Assembly: GCA_030038565.1 (NCBI GenBank)
Contig: JASHSS010000440.1
Coordinates: 1 to 48,280, forward strand
Length of the DNA: 48,280 nt
Source of the DNA: Bryobacteraceae bacterium
Lineage (GTDB): Bacteria > Acidobacteriota > Terriglobia > Bryobacterales > Bryobacteraceae
Direction of reading: 5' to 3'
In this document: piece after piece, positions 44,179 to 48,280 of the stretch
Numbering within the stretch: the first letter of the stretch is position 1
Layout of the letters: each line of letters opens with the position of its first letter
Translations under genes and position numbers: made by a program
The notes under the pieces: generated by a model
Seen by the model: only the letters and a program-made list of their open reading frames with translations
What the model was told of the DNA's origin: nothing
The model's database searches: none

Positions 44179-44484
44179 ATGGACCAGACCGGCATTTCCC
44201 TGCTTCTTCCGCCCTCCACAGTCTCGGGCATCGCGCCCAAGACCGATAGCCCGGCGCGCATCCGCGACGCCGCCCAGCAGTTCGAAGCCCTGCTGCTCAA
44301 CCAAGTCCTGCATTCCGCGCGCGAGTCGAGCGGAGGTGGCTGGCTGTCGCTCGGCGACGATGCGGCGGGCGACAGCGCCACGGATTTCGCCGAGCAGCAG
44401 TTAGCCCAAACGTTGGCCTGCCAGGGTGGGCTGGGCCTCTCCCAGTTGATTGCCGCAGGCCTACATCGCGAAAGCGGAGAGTAG
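44179..44484 (+). CDS. flgJ: Rod-binding protein FlgJ, N-terminal domain only
   Basis: This rod cap protein is 101 residues from ATG 44179, chosen for the strong GGAGGTGAT upstream. The TTG start at 44158 in the track lacks that support. The rod-binding domain is clear: RIRDAAQQFEALLLNQVLHSARESS and TDFAEQQLAQTLACQGGLGLSQLIAAGL. The C-terminal muramidase (glucosaminidase) domain of enterobacterial FlgJ is absent, which is common outside gamma-proteobacteria. It is the last gene of the flgF-J operon and converges on the SPFH gene 83 bases later. Confidence 0.9.
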   Translation: MDQTGISLLLPPSTVSGIAPKTDSPARIRDAAQQFEALLLNQVLHSARESSGGGWLSLGDDAAGDSATDFAEQQLAQTLACQGGLGLSQLIAAGLHRESGE

Positions 44485-44567
44485 GGCGGGAACTTTCAGC
44501 CCGGAGCCAGCGGCCACTGCCCTCGCAGGCGGCTGTGGGCGTCGGGGTGGCGTTGGATGTTCACGGG

Positions 44568-45548
44568 CTACTTCCCAGCGGTCCCCCGCTCGATAATCGA
44601 CAGATCCAAGTTCCCGTTGGGATCCACAATCAGCTTGCGGATCTTCGGCAGGATCTGCTCCATGGCCTCGAGGTAGAGCCTTCCCGCGGTCACTTCGGGC
44701 GCCTTGGCGTATTCGGCGGCCACGGCGGTGAAGCGGTCGGCGTCGCCGGCGGCCTCGTTCACCCGCGAGGTGCGGTAGGCCTCCGCGGATTCCATGGTCT
44801 GGATGGCTTCTCCTCGCGCCCGCGGCAGCAGGTCGTTCGAGTAGCTCTCGGCCTCGCTCACGATCCGGGCGGTATCGGCGCGCGCGCTGGCCACGTCGCG
44901 GAAGGCGTCGGCCGCCTCGGGCGGCGCGGTCACGGTCTCGATATTCACCGAGGCCAGTTCCACTCCCGCCGCGTACTGGTTGAGGCGCCGCTGGGCCGCC
45001 GCCCGCACCTCATCCTGAATGGCCACCTTCTCAGTGGTCAGGACGGCGTCCACCTGGCTGCGCGCGATGCGCCGGGCCAGTTCCGATTCCACCGCCGCCT
45101 GGGCGGTTGCGGCAGCATTTTGGGTGCGAAACAAGTAGTCCGCCGGCACGCCCACGGAATACTGCACCACCACTCGCATCTGAATAATGTTCTGGTCGCC
45201 GGTGAGAAATTGCGAAGCCAGCGGCGCCATCCTCCCCAGCACCTGGTCGGCCGCCTCTCCGCCGATGACCAAGCGCTGCAGTTGCCGCACCTTGAGCTTC
45301 CAGACGCGCTCCAGCGGCCACGGAAGGGCATAATGCACGCCCGGGTAGACCCGCGGCTCGACCACCGCGCCGAAGCGCGTGACCACCGCCTGGCGGTCCG
45401 TTTGCACCACGTAGACGCCGGAGAGCACCCACAGCGCCAGAGCCGTCCCAACGGCCTGCCGCCCGCGCCCGCCGCGCTTCCACCAGGGCGCGTCCGGCGC
45501 CCCCGGCCCGAGCTCCGCCGCTTCCAGTTTGGACAGAGTGCCGGTCAC
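44568..45548 (-). CDS. SPFH-domain protein, HflK-like (second copy)
   Basis: This 326-residue membrane protein of the stomatin/prohibitin/HflK group has one N-terminal helix (AVGTALALWVLSGVYVV, about residues 32-50). It is followed by QTDRQAVVTRFGAVVEPRVYPGVHYALPWPLERVWKLKVRQLQRL, the HflK opening. The SPFH core includes ASQFLTGDQNIIQMRVVVQYSV and VLTTEKVAIQDEVRAAAQRRLNQYAAGVELASVNIETVTAP. A coiled coil and Ala-rich end follow. HflK and HflC form a large complex around FtsH. GTG start overlaps the hflC stop (GTGA). It is the third SPFH gene in this operon, so it is a paralogue of the fused HflK. Confidence 0.88.
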   Translation of the reverse strand: MTGTLSKLEAAELGPGAPDAPWWKRGGRGRQAVGTALALWVLSGVYVVQTDRQAVVTRFGAVVEPRVYPGVHYALPWPLERVWKLKVRQLQRLVIGGEAADQVLGRMAPLASQFLTGDQNIIQMRVVVQYSVGVPADYLFRTQNAAATAQAAVESELARRIARSQVDAVLTTEKVAIQDEVRAAAQRRLNQYAAGVELASVNIETVTAPPEAADAFRDVASARADTARIVSEAESYSNDLLPRARGEAIQTMESAEAYRTSRVNEAAGDADRFTAVAAEYAKAPEVTAGRLYLEAMEQILPKIRKLIVDPNGNLDLSIIERGTAGK

Positions 45549-46429
45549 CGGGCGCCCGCTTCTCCGTGCGTCAGGATCTTGAGCAGCTCGGAATCCGAGC
45601 TGAGTATGGCGGTGGTCTTGTCGTCCAGAACCTTCTTGTACGCCTCCAGGGTGCGCAGCAGCTTGTAGAATTGCGGATTCCGGGAGTACGCCTGTCCGTA
45701 GATGCGCGTGGATTCGGCATCGCCCTGCCCGCGGATCTTCTCCGCCTCCTTGTACGCCGCCGAGAGAATCTCGGCCTTCTGCCGGTCGGCATCGGCGCGA
45801 ATCCCAAGGGCCTGCTCCTCGCCCTCGGCGCGATACTGCCGGGCGATGCGCTCGCGTTCGGCGCGCATGCGGGCGTACACGCTCTGCTTATTCTGTTCCG
45901 GAAGATTCAGCCGGCGGATGCGCACGTCGGCCACCTGGATTCCGTACTGCGCAAGCGCCGTGCGGTCGGTGAGCGCGGCCAGTCCGTCCATCAGGCCGGA
46001 GGTCTCGGCACGCGCGGGGTCGGGCGTCACCAGGGCATCCAGGTCGTGGGATCCCAGCGCCGCCGAAAGCCCCGACCAGACGATATCGTGCAGGCGCATC
46101 TCGGCCGCCGCCGGATCGCCCACGCTCTGGACGAACCGGTTGGGGTCCTGAATACGCCATGCCACGTAGCTGTCCACCACGATGTTCTTCTTGTCGCGGG
46201 TGAGGAATTCCGAGGGTCGCGGGCTATAGATGCGCAGGCGCCGGTCGAAAAACGTGGCGCTCTCGAAGGCCCACTTGGCGTGCAGGCCCGGGTCCGTCAC
46301 GGTGTAGAGCGGGCGGCCGAACCGGGTGATTAGCGCAAACTCGGTCTCGCTTAGGGCGAAGAAGGTTCGCCACACCAGCACCACGGCTGCCAGAATCAGG
46401 GCGACGGCAACGTACTTTCGGTTGGGCAT
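45545..46429 (-). CDS. hflC: HflC-like SPFH protein
   Basis: This 294-residue FtsH-modulating protein has an N-terminal membrane helix (VAVALILAAVVLVWRTFFAL). The HflC core follows: LSETEFALITRFGRPLYTVTDPGLHAKWAFESATFFDRRLRIYSPRPSEFLTRDKKNIVVDSYVAWRIQDPNRFVQSVGD. The downstream part has IQVADVRIRRLNLPEQNKQSVYARMRAERERIARQYRAEGEEQALGIRADADRQKAEILSAAYKEAEKIRGQGDAE, typical of HflC. It starts 3 bases after the upstream fusion gene and is coupled to the next gene. HflC and HflK act together at the inner membrane. Confidence 0.92.
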   Translation of the reverse strand: MPNRKYVAVALILAAVVLVWRTFFALSETEFALITRFGRPLYTVTDPGLHAKWAFESATFFDRRLRIYSPRPSEFLTRDKKNIVVDSYVAWRIQDPNRFVQSVGDPAAAEMRLHDIVWSGLSAALGSHDLDALVTPDPARAETSGLMDGLAALTDRTALAQYGIQVADVRIRRLNLPEQNKQSVYARMRAERERIARQYRAEGEEQALGIRADADRQKAEILSAAYKEAEKIRGQGDAESTRIYGQAYSRNPQFYKLLRTLEAYKKVLDDKTTAILSSDSELLKILTHGEAGAR

Positions 46430-46432
46430 GGC

Positions 46433-48280
46433 TCAGTGTTCCTCCTGGGGTTTGGGCGGCGTTTCGGTAAACACGGGATTGAGCGGCGCGCCGCCAATTT
46501 CGATGGCGCCGTCAATCAGGTACAGCTGCCGCCGGGCCTTGCTGCTGTCGAGAATCAGCTTGCGTTTCCCCGCCAGCACCTGCTCGATGGTTTCCAGGTA
46601 CAGGCGCGTCCCGGTGGGGCCGGGCGCGGTGCGGAAGGCGGCTTCCCGCAATTCGAACCGGCCGGCGTCTCCTTCCGCGCGATTCACCCGCCCGGCGGTG
46701 TATCCGGCGGCATCCGCCAGGCGGGCCAGGGCCTGGCCGCGCGCCAGCGCCACCTGTTCGTTGCGGTAGCCCTCGGCTTCGTTCACCAGCCGGTTCTTTT
46801 CTTCGAAGGCTTCGGAGACCTCGCGGAAAGCGTCCACCACTTCGAGCGACGGATGTACATCCTCCAGGCGCACGCTCAGCACCCGCACGCCCGCCCGGTA
46901 CTTGTTGAGCCGCGCCTGCAACTCCCGCTTCACGCTCTGCTCCACCGCCGCGCGCCCGGTGGTGAGCACTTCATCCAGCGAGGCGCTGGTCACCACCGAT
47001 TGCACGGCCCACTCCGCCGCCGCCCGCACGGTGGCGTCGCCATCCAACTGGCCGAAGGCAAACTGGTCCGGCCGCGCCAGGTCGTAGTGCACCACGGCGT
47101 TCAGCTCGATCATGTTCTGGTCGCCGGTGAGCAGCAGCGACTCTTCCGGCACGCGCTGGAACCGCCCCGCGCGGTGCTGCACGTTCCACTCGTAGGCGGC
47201 CGGCTCGACGTCCGCGGCGGCGGCGTTCGAGCGATAGCCGATTTCGACCGTGCGCACCCGCCGCGCCTGAATCCGCGTGAGGCGGTCGATGGGCCAGGGC
47301 AACTTGTAATGGATTCCCGGCGCGTCGTACGGCGTCAGCATGCGGCCGAAGCGCTGCACGATGCCCACCTCTTCCGGCGGAATGACATAGACGCCGCTGA
47401 CGAGGACGATCCCGGCTGCGAGCGCCGCGGCCGGCCGCCTCAGGCGCCGCAGGCGTTCAGGATCGGCCCATCCGGCGGCCGCGCGGGCCACCTGCCGCCA
47501 TAGCCTTCCCGCGCGGCCTTCCGGGCCTCCGGCGCGTAGCAGGCGCAGCGAGTTCATCATCACGAAGAAGGACGAAAGCTGATGCGTCAGTGCCGCGCCG
47601 ATCGGCCCCAGCCGCCCGGTGGCCGCCAGAATCACCGCGGTCAGATTGACCACCCCGGCGAACAGGATGATGTTCTGCCACGCCGTGGCCACCGCGCGCC
47701 TGCCCACTTGGAAGAGTTGCGGCAGGCGTTCGAGGGAATGTGGCAGGTAGACCACTCCGGCCGCTTCGGCAGCCAGATCGCTCGCGCCCGCCACCGCGAT
47801 TCCCACGCTGGCGGCGGCCAGGGCGGGTGCGTCGTTGATTCCGTCGCCGGCCATCGCCACGGTGCGCCCCATGGCGATCCACTCCCGAATGCGGTCCAGT
47901 TTCTGCTCGGGAAGCAGATCCGCGGCCACCTCGCCGATGCCGGCCTCGCGGGCGATCGCCTCCGCGGCGCGCCGCCGGTCTCCGGTAAGCATGGCCAGGC
48001 GCTCGATTCCCATGTCCCGGAGCGCGCCCGTGCAGGCAGGGATGCCCTCGCGGAGACGGTCGCGCAGCAGGACAGCGCCGGCCAGCAGGTGGCCCTCCGA
48101 GACCCACACCGCGGTAGCTCCCAGGGCATCCGCCTCGGAGGCGATGGCTAGCGATGGCGGCTCGCCATCCTCGGAAACGAAGGCGGCGCTGCCGGCCCGC
48201 ACCGTGCCACGCGCCCCGCGCGCCTCCACGCCGCGCCCCGCCAGCGCCGTCGCGCCCTCCACCGGCGGCAACGCCAGGCC
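46433..48280 (-). CDS. P1B-type metal ATPase fused to HflK (SPFH), 5' end beyond window
   Basis: One open frame of 615 codons reaches the window edge, so the start lies outside. The first 245 visible residues are the C-terminal half of a P1B metal-pumping ATPase: PVEGATALAGRGV of the nucleotide domain, MLTGDRRRAAEAIAREAGI, the hinge GDGINDAPALAAASVGIAV, and two membrane helices ending in HQLSSFFVMMNSLRLL. After a basic linker comes a third helix (AAALAAGIVLVSGVYVI), then full HflK: EEVGIVQRFGRMLTPYDAPGIHYKLPWPIDRLTRIQARRVRTVEIGYRS, LLTGDQNMIELNAVVHYDL and a long coiled coil. The DKTGT and CPC motifs would lie outside the window. No stop or start signal separates the halves, so it appears to be a real fusion. 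The HflC gene follows 3 bases later. Metal selectivity is unknown. Confidence 0.88.
   Translation of the reverse strand, partial: GLALPPVEGATALAGRGVEARGARGTVRAGSAAFVSEDGEPPSLAIASEADALGATAVWVSEGHLLAGAVLLRDRLREGIPACTGALRDMGIERLAMLTGDRRRAAEAIAREAGIGEVAADLLPEQKLDRIREWIAMGRTVAMAGDGINDAPALAAASVGIAVAGASDLAAEAAGVVYLPHSLERLPQLFQVGRRAVATAWQNIILFAGVVNLTAVILAATGRLGPIGAALTHQLSSFFVMMNSLRLLRAGGPEGRAGRLWRQVARAAAGWADPERLRRLRRPAAALAAGIVLVSGVYVIPPEEVGIVQRFGRMLTPYDAPGIHYKLPWPIDRLTRIQARRVRTVEIGYRSNAAAADVEPAAYEWNVQHRAGRFQRVPEESLLLTGDQNMIELNAVVHYDLARPDQFAFGQLDGDATVRAAAEWAVQSVVTSASLDEVLTTGRAAVEQSVKRELQARLNKYRAGVRVLSVRLEDVHPSLEVVDAFREVSEAFEEKNRLVNEAEGYRNEQVALARGQALARLADAAGYTAGRVNRAEGDAGRFELREAAFRTAPGPTGTRLYLETIEQVLAGKRKLILDSSKARRQLYLIDGAIEIGGAPLNPVFTETPPKPQEEH

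Noticed and set aside
1-48280. CRISPR arrays and RNA genes
   Set aside because: No regularly spaced repeat array and no tRNA or rRNA signature was seen on reading. The only near-regular repeat is the pair at 1450-1580.

Overview
The window looks like chromosomal DNA of a GC-rich, Gram-negative soil-type bacterium. I infer an Acidobacteriota member close to the Solibacter/Bryobacter group. The evidence is outer-membrane efflux, flagellar L- and P-ring genes, a secreted GH106-like enzyme and esterase, an ankyrin-repeat protein, tightly overlapping ATGA/GTGA gene junctions and a degenerate 'CACGGAGG' repeat. The taxonomic call is inference from style and has not been searched. | Layout. (1) 2-9403, minus strand: a four-gene RND efflux operon in the order periplasmic adaptor, two HAE-1/MdtB-MdtC-like pumps, and OprM/NodT-like outer-membrane factor. 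The last gene carries two perfect 50-bp repeat copies between its start codon and its signal peptide. (2) 9404-10006: a 600-bp divergent gap with no gene, holding a 14-bp direct repeat pair and an 18-bp perfect palindrome. (3) 10007-15731, plus strand: a secreted esterase, a GH106-like glycoside hydrolase broken by one extra base, an ankyrin-repeat protein and a coupled 34-codon ORF. (4) 15746-18602, minus strand: a small exported protein, a GlcD-type FAD oxidase and GalU. | (5) 18934-44484: a large flagellar region. flgM-flgN-like-flgK-flgL runs leftward from a sigma-28-type promoter, which lies back to back with a second similar promoter in front of a sigma-54 activator gene. A two-gene MoxR ATPase cassette with an unfamiliar 611-aa partner sits inside the region, next to an IS3-like miniature element. 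Beyond it lies the leftward operon fliK-flgD-flgE-fliN-fliO-fliP-fliQ-fliR-flhB-flhA-flhF-fliA-fliY/N-like and a SwrB/DUF2802-like gene. Then flgF-flgG-flgA-flgH-flgI-flgJ runs rightward. Together these encode the export gate, hook, hook-filament junction, distal rod, L and P rings, and the FliA/FlgM regulatory pair. Flagellin, cap, motor stator, FliF/G/H/I/M, FlgB/C and FlhG are not in the window. | (6) 44568-48280, minus strand: three consecutive SPFH (HflK/HflC-type) genes. The first is one continuous reading frame with the C-terminal half of a P1B-type metal ATPase, and it runs off the window edge. | The strongest candidates for unusual biology are the P-type ATPase-HflK fusion with its two SPFH partners and the MoxR cassette. 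The repeat-extended efflux lipoprotein and the paired sigma-28-like promoters are next.
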